Of a stretch of 64,000 nt of DNA, positions 20,651-30,825 are shown one piece after another (the stretch's first letter is position 1; each line of letters starts with the position of its first letter). A model generated the notes under the pieces. The model saw only the letters and a program-made list of their open reading frames with translations. It was not told where the DNA came from and made no database searches. The stretch lies in the NCBI GenBank assembly GCA_043228905.1, contig JBHGNT010000008.1, positions 9,858,001-9,922,000 on the forward strand, written 5' to 3'. The DNA comes from Azolla caroliniana (Eukaryota; Polypodiophyta). Made by a program: the position numbers and the translations under genes.

Positions 20651-20960
20651 GTGGTCTTTGTAACTGTGAGAACATGTGAGAGAGGGAGTGTGAGTAAGTG
20701 CAACTCTATAGCCATCTACTGATGAAGAAGAACTCGAGGTCGCTTCCTCTGAGTTTCTTTTTGTACCCCATCATCATCATAGTGATCTGTTTTCGGAGCA
20801 AGTGGGCTCCACGTGGTTTTTCCCAATTCAGGTTTCCACTGTAAAAACTATGTGTTCTCTGTTTTTTGGCTATTCTATTCTTCGGTTTCCTGTTTGAGCG
20901 TTATTTCTTGCACAGGAATATACAAATGGTAACCGGTTGTGGCCGATCACGAGCGTAACA
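20651..20960 (+). repeat. copia LTR fragment (R-U5 part)
   Basis: It has the downstream half typical of the copia LTRs here: CTCGAGGTCGCTTCC, GTGGTTTTTCCCAATTCAGG, then GGTTGTGGCCGATCACGAGC and an end TAACA at 20960. The U3 with the TATA box is missing, replaced by the non-autonomous element on the left. It may belong with the copia coding fragment 16892-17910. Confidence 0.65.
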
Positions 20961-22140
20961 GACTTCACATGCATCAACAACTACGCCCCTGTATTCGGCT
21001 TCTATGCTTGACAATACGACGATCGATTGCTTTATTGCTCCATGATATGGCTCCACTACCAATTGAAAGTATGAAGCCCGAAGTTGATCCTCGATCAGCT
21101 TTGTAGCTGGCCCAGTTGGCATCTATATATCCTTCGAGTCGAATTGGCGTGACCGACTTATAGAGAATGTCGTAGTCCATCGTTCCACTCACATATCATA
21201 ACACTCGCTTAGCACAATCCAAATGAATATCACGTGGAGTTTGCATGAATTGACTAAGGAGGCCGATTGGATAGGTGAGGTCGGGTCGAGTGATTTTAAG
21301 GTAGATAAGACTTCCGACAAGCTGATGATAGTGAGTCAGCTCACACTATTCTGTGCCGGAGTAGACATCTAGCTTCAGGTTTTGATCGAGAGGGTTGCCA
21401 TAGATTTGCACTCTATCATTCCGAACTTCTATAATGAATTGAGGATGTAGTGCCACTGGGAGATCATAATGTCGTTTGGAGTTCGAATTGCTTCAATACC
21501 TAGAAAGTAATGAAACTCTTTCATGTCCGTCATCTCGAATTTTTCGGAGAGGAGGGGGATGACCTTGTTGATGTCGACTAATGTTCACCTCCAATGACCG
21601 GAACATCAATGTATAGGATGATAAAAATCGGACTTTTAGAATCTCTTCTTACATAGAGAGAGTTGTCAAATTTTGACATTTTGAAGTCGATTCAATGACG
21701 ATATTGTGTTATCTTAGAATGTCAAGCATGTGGTGCTTGCTTAAGGCCATAGAGTGACCTATTTAGTCAATAGACTGCTTTTGGATGGTTGCTGGATTCA
21801 AAGCCAGGTTGTTGTACCATGTACACATCTTCTAATTCACCTTGCAGCAAGGCGTTCTTTATGTCCATCTAATGGAAGTGCAATCATGGTTTGAACTGTC
21901 ATCATCTTTGCCACCGGGGCAAAGGTCTCCATATAATCAACTCCGTGTGTTTGTGCGTAGCCTTTTGCTACGAGTCGGGCTTTATAACGACTGACAGAGC
22001 CATCGGCATTATACTTCACCTTGAATATCCATCTGCAACCGACATGTCTCATTCTTACTGAGAGCTTGCATCTCCTCATTCATCGCTTCAACCCACCACA
22101 GATCTTTAGCAGCTTCACAAAAACTTTCTGGTTTTCAAAC
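20961..22140 (-). pseudogene. copia RT-RNase H fragment of another lineage
   Basis: Read on the minus strand from about 22110: [14 protein letters not shown] text, then in frame [20 protein letters not shown] and [22 protein letters not shown], the start of copia RT. After several shifts comes the RNase H part: GYIDANWASYKADRGSTSGF, GAISWSNK, LSSIEAEYRGVVVDACEVC. The RT centre is present but full of stops. It is distinct from families I-III, in which the equivalent text is DFDEIFAPV. No LTR is attached. Confidence 0.8.
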
Positions 22141-22189
22141 TATTGCCATATCCACCTTCATCATGAAGGCATAGTGATATCATATAGTC

Positions 22190-23636
22190 TGTTACCATAC
22201 GAGATGTATGGAGAGTTGAGTGAGGGTGAAGAAACGGCCAAGCAAACGGGTGGAATGGGATAGACGACGGTACGATCGAACAACACCACGGATGGACGGG
22301 ATGAACAAAAGACGAAAGAAGGAATAGTTGGACAATGAGAAGAGAGAGCAAACAAGAACGGTCGGAGTGGCCAAGCGAGCAAACGGAGCAGCCAAGCGAC
22401 GGAGCTCGGCCAAAACGACGGCCAACATAAGAATCCGGCAAATGGAGACGGTAACCGCCGAATAGAGACAGAGACAGAAACAGAGACAACAAGCGTTGGG
22501 ATAAACAACAAACGGCGAGAGCGGCGGCTGGAATAACCAGAACCGACCGGAAAACGATGGATGACGACGAGCCGACACAGACGGCAATGATGACGGAACC
22601 GGAGCCGGAGATCGAGAGCGATGGAGAAGGAGAAGAAAATTTAAGACCACAAGCAAGATAGAAGAAAGTAACGAAGATGCGGAAAGAAAGAACAGAACAC
22701 AGAAGCCAGAAGAAGACAGGAGAAAGCACAAGACAGAAGAAACTGCAAAAGGAGAGGAAAGGAAGAGGAGAGGAGGAGAGAAGGGGGAACAGAAAGAAAA
22801 AGGAAAGAGGAGGAAGTTAGAAGACGAGATAGAAAAGATACAAACAAATGGCTAAGAAGAAACAACAGGAATGACACAGAAAATAAGAAGAAACATAGAT
22901 GAGAGAAAGAACGAGAAGAAGAAGAGACAAGGAAAACAGGGACAAAGAAAAAAAACGAAGGAAGGAAGAAATAGACAGAAGAACAAGAAAAAAGGAAGGG
23001 CATGAGGGAAATTTCCCAAATATGGGGGGCATCGCGCAGCAAAAAAAAAAGGGAATGAAGAAGAATAAAAGAAAAGAGATCGGCATGTTCGAAATTTTTA
23101 ACATAAGGGCATAAATAATCATTTTAAAAATATGAGGGTATATACTTTAATTTTCAAAACCGAAGGGCACTGACAAAATTTTGAAAACTCATCAACGTGG
23201 AGGAAATGGACAAGATCGATGTGCAATGCACTGTCCCACAGGCGTGCCATAATGTGTTATCGTACGAGATGTACGGAGAGTTGAGTGAGGGTGAAGAAAC
23301 TTAATGTTGTTGTATGTATGTGTAATGTATACGATTATAAGTGTAATTGTGAGTGTAACTAGATACGTATGTGAACACATGCACACATGTGTGCATGTGG
23401 ACAGATAAGAAGAGGTGTGAGTGAGTGGTTAGTGTGAATGGCTAAGGGGAATGTATCTAACCTCATTGTAACTATTTAACCGCCTTGTGGGGAATGAATG
23501 AAACAGAAATAAGTTCTCTCTCAATCTCTCTCTCTTGATGTGTCTTTCTATTTCTTTCTCCTTCCCTTACGTTGAACCCCCTTGAGAGGGGGGTGGAGCC
23601 ATTCTAGGCACCATCCCCCACCCCACAATGCTTAAC
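22190..23636 (+). mobile_element. non-autonomous LTR element 2 (same type as element A)
   Basis: A 47-bp LTR start (22190-22236, TGTTACCATACGAG) is followed by GC-rich CGG/GACGG DNA (22237-22620), a purine-rich GA tract (22620-23000), AT-rich repeats of the form AGGGCAT...AAAATTT (22996-23180), a conserved pre-LTR block (23205-23254) and a full LTR (23255 to about 23636). Element A has the same 3' order. There is no coding capacity; the long open frames come from the GA/CT bias. Confidence 0.65.
23255..23636 (+). repeat. 3' LTR of non-autonomous element 2
   Basis: It starts TGTTATCGTACGAG and is similar in plan to the LTR of element A: GAGTGAGGGTGAAG, a GAACACATGCACACATGTG inverted repeat, CCTTGTGGGGAATG, a CT-rich leader, then CCTTGAGAGGGGGGTGGAGCC and CCACCCCACAA. 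It ends at about 23636 (TTAACA). The right end is uncertain. Confidence 0.65.
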
Positions 23637-24766
23637 AACATCTTCACAATCTCCATCGTCATCACTACCCTATTATCATCATCATCATACTTAACCCTAA
23701 GCCAATAACACTATATTTTTGCACGGCACGGAGCAATGAACGCCGAAGGATGGATGTCGTCTAGACAAACCAACAACCTAGTAGCCGAACAAGCGAGAAG
23801 ATTAGCCAGGAGATTGCGAACACGGGAAGCATACCAGTAGGCAACCGAGGAGATTTGACAGGATCGGTCTCTCCCCAAACCGCTTCGGAGGGTTCCAGAA
23901 GAAACAATCTGGTTACAAAATCAACATCATTCGGACAAGGGACACAACCTCACAAACCTTGTCGACGTTGAAACCATATTGCAAACATTAGCAGTCAGGG
24001 TAGGTGATTCCGATGCCTTTTTTGCATTCGAATTGGAATCAGACAGTGATACGAGTGATGGGTGGAGCAACAAATCCCATTATTGATTCAGTCATGGTAG
24101 TCTGGAGGAAATGGAGGAGGTGTGCGAATAGACACCAACACAACCAACCAAATCGGAAACCAAGACATTGATGCCACCGGGAGAGGAAGTTATTCCGGTG
24201 CAAACACCACCGGCAGAAGAATTTATACCAATGCACACACCACCGGCAACCACAACATGTGCCGATGAGGAAGACACAATGCCATACCCTTATCCTAAGT
24301 ACAATGAAGAGCCAGATGTTGAGGCACACGTCTGACCATTCCTGACGACTTAGCATCAAATCACATTTCCTATCGACTTTTGGAGCCGAAAGCAAGAAAA
24401 TCGAAAATTGTTGAGTTTGGGTTGTCGCTGGATGGACAAGCCACAAAGTGGTATTCCCAAAACAACCCCGGGAATTTCGCCACATTCCAAGACCTGAGGG
24501 ACAAGTTCGTATGTTTGTTCTATCAACAAGTCACTCAGAGAGAATTAATCGGATGGTTTTATGCCACCTATCAGGAGGCGAACGAAACGATGCAGCGGTT
24601 CATTATAAGACCCCAGAATCTTCATAGACAGTTGATGCGGGCACCCCCGGAGGACGAAGTAAAGGAAATATTTTGACGGCGCTATGGGAGCCACTCCAGA
24701 CTATACTGGCGGTTTTAGATTTCAAAACAACCACCATCGACCAAGTAATTGATAGAGTGCTCAACA
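23637..24766 (+). pseudogene. gypsy Gag fragment
   Basis: From about 23749 the frame reads MSSRQTNNLVAEQARR with stops. Later come PYPYPKYNEEPDVEAHV, then (24380-24676) KIVEFGLSLDGQATKWYSQN, the DLRDKFVCLFYQQVTQREL part and NETMQRFI, the capsid part of a plant gypsy Gag. It is cut by the copia LTR at 24767 (LNM|LGK). A similar Gag text occurs at 50780-51070 (YPRYNKETNVEAQTRSFL), so both come from one gypsy lineage. It has multiple stops and frameshifts. Confidence 0.75.
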
Positions 24767-25196
24767 TGTTGGGAAAACAGGTCCCTCCGGATGGGAAGAA
24801 GAGAACGAACCGAATCGAGGACACATGGGTAATTCGGCTGAGGCCGAGATCGAAATCGAAAATCGATTTAATAGCCGATTCGGAAGATTATATTTGTAAA
24901 TTGTCCAAATGTGCCTCTTGTGGTCTATACTTGTAAATAGCCAGAAAGTTGTTTTAGTATATAAAAATTAGGGCAAACTTTAAGAAGTAGTTGATCTGTT
25001 ATAGTGATCTGTTTGGAGTTAGTGGACTCCACATGGTTTTTTCCCGATTCGGGTTTTCCACAATAAATATCTGTGTCTTATTTTTGAGTTTCTCGTTTCC
25101 TATTCTTTTTTGTTTGAGAATTACCTTGCTCATTTTCTTTGCACCTGAATACATATTTGTGAGCATAACCGGTTGTGGCCGGTCACGATCTTAACA
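24767..25196 (+). repeat. 5' LTR of old copia
   Basis: It runs from TGTTGGGAAAACAGG to CGATCTTAACA. TATATAAAA is at about 24956-24964. The U5 end GGTTGTGGCCGGTCACGATC resembles the fragment 20651-20960. It is inserted in the gypsy gag sequence that ends at 24766. Confidence 0.8.
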
Positions 25197-27010
25197 AAGT
25201 GATATCAGAGCGATGGAAGACTCATTCGGCGGCATGTTCAAACTTACTAGCCCCAACTATTTAGTGTGGAAGTCGAAGATGCGAGACATGCTCGTGTACA
25301 AAGACCTTTGGCTGTTGGTGCAATTCGGAGATAAAAGGCAAGACAAGATCAATATAGCAACTTGGGAAGTGTTGCATTTGAAGGCGGCCGCATATATAAG
25401 GTGTTTTATAGACATGAGTTTGTAGAACAACTTTGGTCAAGAAACAGAAGTGGATGTCTTGTGGAAGAAGATCAATGTCATGTTCAAAAATAAAAACGTC
25501 GTGAACACAGTCTCCGTCTTTAGAAAAATCGTGAGACTCCAGTATCAAGACAACTCCAGCATGGCAGAGCACATTAATGCCTTCGAAGGACTGATGAACC
25601 AAACCCCCTCTCTAGAAGTACCTCTTGCCAACGAGGTATTAGCTCTATTGTGGTTGGGATCCCTTCTGGACAACTGGGAAATGTTGGTTGTCACATTAGG
25701 CAACGTGGGACTGGAAGGGAAACATTTATCCTTAGAGCAGGTGAAATCGAGCTTATTGAATGAAGAAGCTCACCGGAAGGACCGAGAGTGCAATACCGTC
25801 CCGAAGGCCCTTGTCACTGAAAGTGACATGAATCGAGGAAGACGCCGAAATTGAAGTCCCCAAAATTGAGATAAGTCGGGCACGACGTTGAAGTCAAGGG
25901 GAAGGTCCATGTGCTTCCATTGTGGGAAGTTGGGGCACTTCCAAAAGAGTTGCTAACACTTTCGAAAGGAGAAAGGGGGAGTTAATGGTGTAGAGCCGAA
26001 GAAAATCCCGGATAGAAAGAATACCTCAGCAATCACCGCAAGTGAAGAGGAGTTGTTATTCATTAGTGAACAAAATGAAGTCAACCTCGCCAACGAAGAA
26101 TCAACATGGGTGGTCAATTCGGGTGCGTCGTTTCACCTAACCCCCGATCGAAAGTGCTTCTTATCATACAAGGACAGAGACCACGGTCTTGTAAAAATGG
26201 GAAATGAAGGAGCATGCCGAATTGTCGGCATTGGAGATGTGTGTCTAGTAACATCGACTAGTGTTGAGAGATGTTAGACATGTTCCGGAAGTCAGACTGA
26301 ATCTGATATTAGCCGGTCTGTTGGGTGACGATGACTACACGGGTAGCATCCGAAATGGTGTTATGAAGTTCTACAAGGGGAGTCTGATCGTGGCTTGGGC
26401 CCGGAAAACCAGCACATTGTACATAATGAATGCTCGGTTATGCCGCGGGGAAGTGAACGTGGCAGCCGACATAGCCGATGAGCTATGGCACAAGAGGCTA
26501 TGCCACATGAGCCAAAAGGGAATGCAAATGCTAGCCGAAAAGGAACTCCTACCAGAGGTGAAGAAAGTGCATCTGGATAAATGTGTTGATTTCTTGGTTG
26601 GCAAACAAAAACAGAGCCTTCTTCCGATCGAGGCCCCCAATGAGAAAGAAAATGCCGCTCGAACTCATGCATACCGCCGTATACTGTGTGGACACAAAGT
26701 CTCATGGTGGTTCATAGTATTTCATGACCTTCATAGATGAATGTCGCCGGAAGTTGTGGGCTTCTGTGCTGAAGATGAAGGAGCAGGTGCTATCCTTCTC
26801 CAAGCGAGGGTCGAGAGGGAAACCGGCCGAAAACTGAAGCCAATCAGAGCGGACAATGGCGGAGAGTACTGCGGACCGTTCGAAGAATATTGCCAAGCAC
26901 AGGGAATCCGACTCGAGTACTATGCTGAAGACGCTAGAGCTTAATGGGATGGCCGAGAGAATGAACCGGACCGTAATGGATAGGGTCTGAAGTATGCTTG
27001 CACATGCAAA
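24767..27010 (+). pseudogene. old copia, upstream part: LTR, gag to integrase
   Basis: LTR 24767-25196, PBS variant TGATATCAGAGC at 25200-25211, then Gag from ATG 25213 (MEDSFGGMFKLTSPNY). Gag has TAG at 25423-25425. The zinc knuckle CFHCGKLGHFQKSC is at about 25914-25955. The protease is VVNSGASFHLT (catalytic D changed to N). The HHCC region is LWHKRLCHMSQKGMQML and the integrase core is broken, with ADNGGEYCGPFEEY. The reading stops at MLAHAKL, exactly where element A is inserted (27011-27015). The rest continues at 47945. Several frameshifts make it non-coding. Confidence 0.85.
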
Positions 27011-27015
27011 GTTAT

Positions 27016-27369
27016 TGTTACCCATAGGAGTTATACGGGGGGGTATAAGGGTAAAACACGGTAAAGGGGTTGTTCGGTATGTGTAATATATATGAGTGTG
27101 AGGATGAGTATGTGTGAGCACATGCACAATTATGTGCATGTGACAAGAATGTAACGGTCTCTTTTTGTAACGGACATATTATTTACCGTTACATTATGTA
27201 TTCTATAAACCCCTTATGGGGCATGTAATGAGATATAGTTTTTTCCCCTCTCATTTGGTGTCATTTTCTATTTGTCTTTCTCTCTCGCTCTTTCTCTAAC
27301 GTAACCCAATTGGGAGGGGGGTGAAGCCCGTCTGGGCTTCAACGGGCTTTACCCCCCACCCCAACGACA
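27016..27369 (+). repeat. 5' LTR of element A
   Basis: It runs from TGTTACCCATAGGAG to CCCCAACGACA. It has a TATA box CTATAAACCCC at about 27213, with TTACAT and ATGTAA arms some distance on either side. A CT-rich leader follows, then the inverted repeat AAGCCCGTCTGGGCTT near the 3' end. GAGCACATGCACAATTATGTG in U3 is also a small inverted repeat. Confidence 0.8.
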
Positions 27370-27389
27370 CTTTTGGCACACTTGAAAGG

Positions 27390-27850
27390 CCAACCCTCTC
27401 TTGAGAGGAAGTGTATCGCTCACTCTCCCTTTCCCTCACTAATCTGTCTTTGCTCTCTCTCTCTCTCTCTCTCTCTCTGCTTGTTAGTATTTGTGTTAGA
27501 GAGTGTGATTTGTGCATGAACTATCTGTGTGAGAGCTCATGTGCGATGAAGATCTCAACACTATCTCCCTTGAGAAGAATTTATGTGTATACACGCAGAC
27601 ACAACCACATGATGACATAGAATCGACAACAGGAGGGGGAGGATAGTGATGGTGACCTCGCATATGCTTGTGATGTCTGAGTATCTTCCCATCCCTACCG
27701 GCGTATCTCAATCTTTGTGTTTGATTCTATCCATCCATCCATTTGTTGATCTATATAACTTCTTATCCATCTCTCTATCTCTTTGTCTGCCTTCTTGGAG
27801 CTCACCACTGTCTGCTTGCCCACAAAGCTTCCTCCTCACCATAATCCTCC
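27390..27850 (+). other. leader of element A, possible captured 5' UTR
   Basis: It is CT-rich (CTCTCTCT at about 27452-27478) and AC/ATCC-rich, with no coding frame of note. It lies between the PBS and the VID27 start, so it may be the 5' UTR of the captured transcript or element leader. Confidence 0.4.
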
Positions 27851-28690
27851 ATGGGAGCTTCCAACAGTAACGAAAGAACCTTATCCATATCGGGCAATGA
27901 AGATGACTCATCTTCCAATCCCCCTACCCTCACCAAACTCTCTGAAACCTCACCCTCCTCCACTGCTTTTTATTCCCCCTCCGCTGCACAGAATGCTTCA
28001 CCATCGCCATCGCTCATGGCTGATTTAAGCCTCAACTCTCTCACACTCCTGTTGTCACTATAGGTGCCGCCAAGATTTATCGCCATGTTGGTGGTAACAC
28101 TCCCAAAGCACAATGGATCATCTCAAAAAAGCTCGTCGCAAGGCAAACGAGTCTGGTTGGGAAGATGCAGAAGATGGGGTATTTGAGAAAGACCCGGGAA
28201 GAAGGATCTGAAATGAGTCACGGTTGGGTGGTTTTCAAAGTTTTGTGATGGGAGCCTTAGACCATAGTTTCTTGGTGAGTAATAATGGTATTGAAGGAGT
28301 AAAAACTATGGCATCATGAGTATGTGGCAAAAGAACGATTGTGAGGTATGAGAAGAGAATGTCAGGGATTGATTCAAATTCAACTCCAAAGAAAGCGATG
28401 CTTATAACGGGAGAGATGAATATGATGTTGTTAACCCCTACAGCAGATAAGTTGCATTCCCCTTAACCTTCCCACAGGCAAAGTTGTGGCAGAGTGGAAA
28501 TAGGATGGCACTCCATCATGACGCTTGACAAGACCAACGAGAGGAAAGGTTCACAGCTCGACGTGTCTGGTTCTATTTTCTTGGGCCTTTATGACAACAA
28601 GTTGTGCCAATGGGATATGAGAGATCGGCATGGTGATGGATTTGTTGCTCTTGGTTCCAAAGATGGGAAAGTTCGCTTGCATGAGGATAG
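27851..28690 (+). pseudogene. captured VID27 (CYPRO4-like) gene fragment
   Basis: Starting at ATG 27851 the frame reads MGASNSNERTLS, a serine-rich N-terminus with the MGAS start of plant VID27 proteins. Further on, in shifting frames, come IYRHVGGNTPKAQWI (28072-28120), a stretch with NSTPKKAMLITGEMNMMLL (28375-28435), KGSQLDVSGSIFLGLYDNK LCQWDMRDRHG (28551-28630) and VALGSKDGKVRLH (28645-28685). These follow the order in plant VID27/CYPRO4-type proteins, in which a conserved C-terminal domain ends the protein. The protein's role is unclear; in yeast it was linked to vacuolar import and degradation. Large parts are missing, for example between MRDRHG and VALGSKDG. Many stops and frameshifts exclude function. 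Identification is from recalled family sequence, not a search. Confidence 0.7.
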
Positions 28691-28784
28691 AGAAATATTG
28701 GGCGGCCAGACAGAAACGACCGATGAACGACGAAGAAGCCGGCAGACAAGGCCGATGGATGTGATGGCCTTGAAAAGAACCTGA

Positions 28785-29040
28785 GATTCGGCCGAGAACC
28801 CAAGATGCATGGCCAAGAGCACAGCCGATAGTACAGCCGAGACGTGCGGCCCATATTACGGCCGAGAAGTGTAGCTGAGTGTACGGCTGAGACACGTGGC
28901 CTAGAGCACGGCCGAGACGCGAGAATATGGCCGAGACGCACGGCCGAGAGTACAGTCGAGACGCGTGGCTTAGTGTACGGCCGAGACATGCGACTGAGAG
29001 TACAGCCAAGTGATGGCCGAGAGAAGGTTGGGTCGAGAAA
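28785..29040. repeat. GGCCGAGAC minisatellite in element A
   Basis: About a dozen imperfect copies of a 20-22 bp unit around ACGGCCGAGACGCGTGGC and CCGAGAGTACAGCCGAGA. It follows the VID27 fragment directly. GACGG/GCCGA-rich DNA continues to about 29500. Confidence 0.75.
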
Positions 29041-29519
29041 CGGCTAAGAGATCAACGTCAGCCAAGAGCCTACCGAGATATGGCGACAACCGACGGTGGC
29101 GAACAAACAGGGAGCAGGCTGAAGGAGATAAAGAAACAGCCAAGCCACAGACATTCAGAGGATAGCCGACGGACAGCGACGGCTGGACAGACGGTCCGGC
29201 AGTTGGCTAGCCAAACGGCCGAGAAATTGAGGCCGAAAGACGGCCCCGAATAGAATAGAACCGGTGGGTGCATAAGCACGGCCGAACCGGCTGAGAGATG
29301 ACCGACGTCCGACAGAGGGCCGGAAAGACAGGGCAGGCCGAACAGAGACATCCGACAGACAGCGGATGGAGCCAACCGGCCAATGGAGACAGTTACGGAC
29401 AAAGCCGGTCGCTGGACGCCGGACAGGGCGACCGACGGACAGCTAGCTAGACTGCCGACAGACGGCTAGAAGGTGGCCGGATGGCGAGTGGAAACGACGG
29501 CTGGACAGAATGACAGATG

Positions 29520-29935
29520 GAGCGAAGGTCGCCAGGAGAAAGACCGACGCAGAGAAGAAAGAGAAGGCATACGCAAGAACAAGAAAGTGAAGACATACGC
29601 AAAGAAGAAAAAGAAGAAAGGAGGGAGACGAGAAAAACAGAGGAAGAAGAAATCAGAAGAACAAGAAGATACAGACACAAAGAGAAAAAGACAAAAAGAC
29701 AAAAAGAAGAAGAAGAGGGGCAGAGAAGAAAATTTGAAGAAATAGAAGGGCATTCCACAAAATTTCAGAAACATAAGGGCAGAGAGTAAAATTTCAATAT
29801 TTCGAGGGCATAGCATCGAATTTCAGAAGCTCCAGTGCAAAAGAGAAAATTTCGAAAACACAAGGGCAGAAAATAAAATTTCAAAACATTTGAGGGTAAA
29901 AATTTTAAAGACCAAGGGTACAAAATACAAAGCTC
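29520..29935. repeat. purine tract and AGGGCA...AAAATTTC repeats in element A
   Basis: 29520-29746 is almost pure purine (GAAGAAG type). 29747-29935 holds about six copies of a 30-36 bp unit with ATAAGGGCAGA and AAAATTTC. The same two blocks in the same order occur in element 2 (22620-23180). The remaining stretch 29936-30188 shows nothing coding. It has a weak tRNA-like B box GAAGGTTCGAGTC at about 30054. Confidence 0.7.
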
Positions 29936-30188
29936 AATTCACATGACAAAACTGAAAAATACACATAAATGTAATAGAATCATGAAAGGCCTATGCCACA
30001 ATGGAGGAGCCAATTGGTGTGTGATCCAATTGAGTGACATGTTGACCGAACGAGAAGGTTCGAGTCAAGTAATGCTCCGATCGAAGTTATCGATTGTAGA
30101 GCTATGATCCGGTCGATGGATTTCCGACCGTTGAGACGACCGATGGAGTTCCGGTCATTAATAGTTGCAATGGCGAGTGGGTTCACCG

Positions 30189-30218
30189 TGCGATGCACTG
30201 TCCCACAGGCGTGCCATG
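30189..30218 (+). other. conserved block before 3' LTR of element A
   Basis: GTGCGATGCACTGTCCCACA, followed by GGCGTGCCATG, ends directly at the LTR. Nearly the same block precedes the LTRs at 23255 and 15643. It occupies the place of a polypurine tract but is not purine-rich. Its reverse complement begins TGGCACGCCTGTGGGAC, which looks like a primer-binding site. Confidence 0.7.
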
Positions 30219-30358
30219 TGTTACCCGTAGGAGTTGTACAGGGCAGTATAAGGGTAAACAACGTTAAAGGGGTTGTTCGGTATGTGTAATGTATGTGAGT
30301 GTGAGGATGAGTATGTGTGAGCACATGCACAATTATGTGCATGTGACAAGAATGTAAC
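30219..30358 (+). repeat. 3' LTR of element A, first part
   Basis: It starts TGTTACCCGTAGG and matches 27016-27155. It is interrupted after GTAAC (30354-30358) by the chromovirus. Confidence 0.85.
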
Positions 30359-30813
30359 TGTTACGAGCATGACCATTTAATATCCCGTGGTGAGAATTTA
30401 CCGTAGTATTCTATACACGTGGATAAGTGTGAGGGTTAAACGAGAGTGTAAAGAAGGGGAGGATTACTTTTAATCCTCGGGATTGAGACAACCCATTAGG
30501 TCAAGTGTGAACTTGCCTAGGGGCCTTGGGTATCGCTATAAATAAGAGGCCTAGCTACCCTCATTGGATCATCTTTTGACTACATTGAGACTCTGCTCTT
30601 GTGGTGGGTCAACTCTTGTAGCGAGCGCGCCAGCACCAGGTACGACTCGACGCCACGGTGGTGGTATGGGACGCCGATCGAGGCTCGAGTCCGTCTCGAT
30701 CCCTTCACTCGGGGGTGGTCGGGTGGATCGACACCCTTCTTTCTCTTTCTCCTTTCTATCTATCACTAGTTTATTCTTATCTTAAGCTTACTTTAGTACC
30801 TAGATCTCTAATA
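30359..30813 (+). repeat. 5' LTR of chromovirus
   Basis: It runs from TGTTACGAGCATGACC to ATCTCTAATA. The TATA box CTATAAATAAG (about 30535-30545) is flanked by imperfect arms CTAGGGGCCTT and AAGAGGCCTAG. The end is TA rather than CA in both LTRs. Confidence 0.9.
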
Positions 30814-30815
30814 TT

Positions 30816-30825
30816 TGGTATCAGA
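30816..30825 (+). other. primer-binding site, initiator tRNA-Met (10 bases)
   Basis: TGGTATCAGA lies two bases after the 5' LTR, then diverges from the usual GC. The same tRNA is used by many chromoviruses. Confidence 0.75.

Noticed and set aside
22115-23122. Serine/leucine/phenylalanine-rich minus-strand frames and Arg/Lys/Glu-rich plus-strand frames
   Set aside because: The purine tract creates them; the same occurs at 29447-29816. No motif or conservation in protein terms.
27851-28690. Active VID27 gene of the host
   Set aside because: Many stops, frameshifts and missing segments, and it lies wholly between LTRs.
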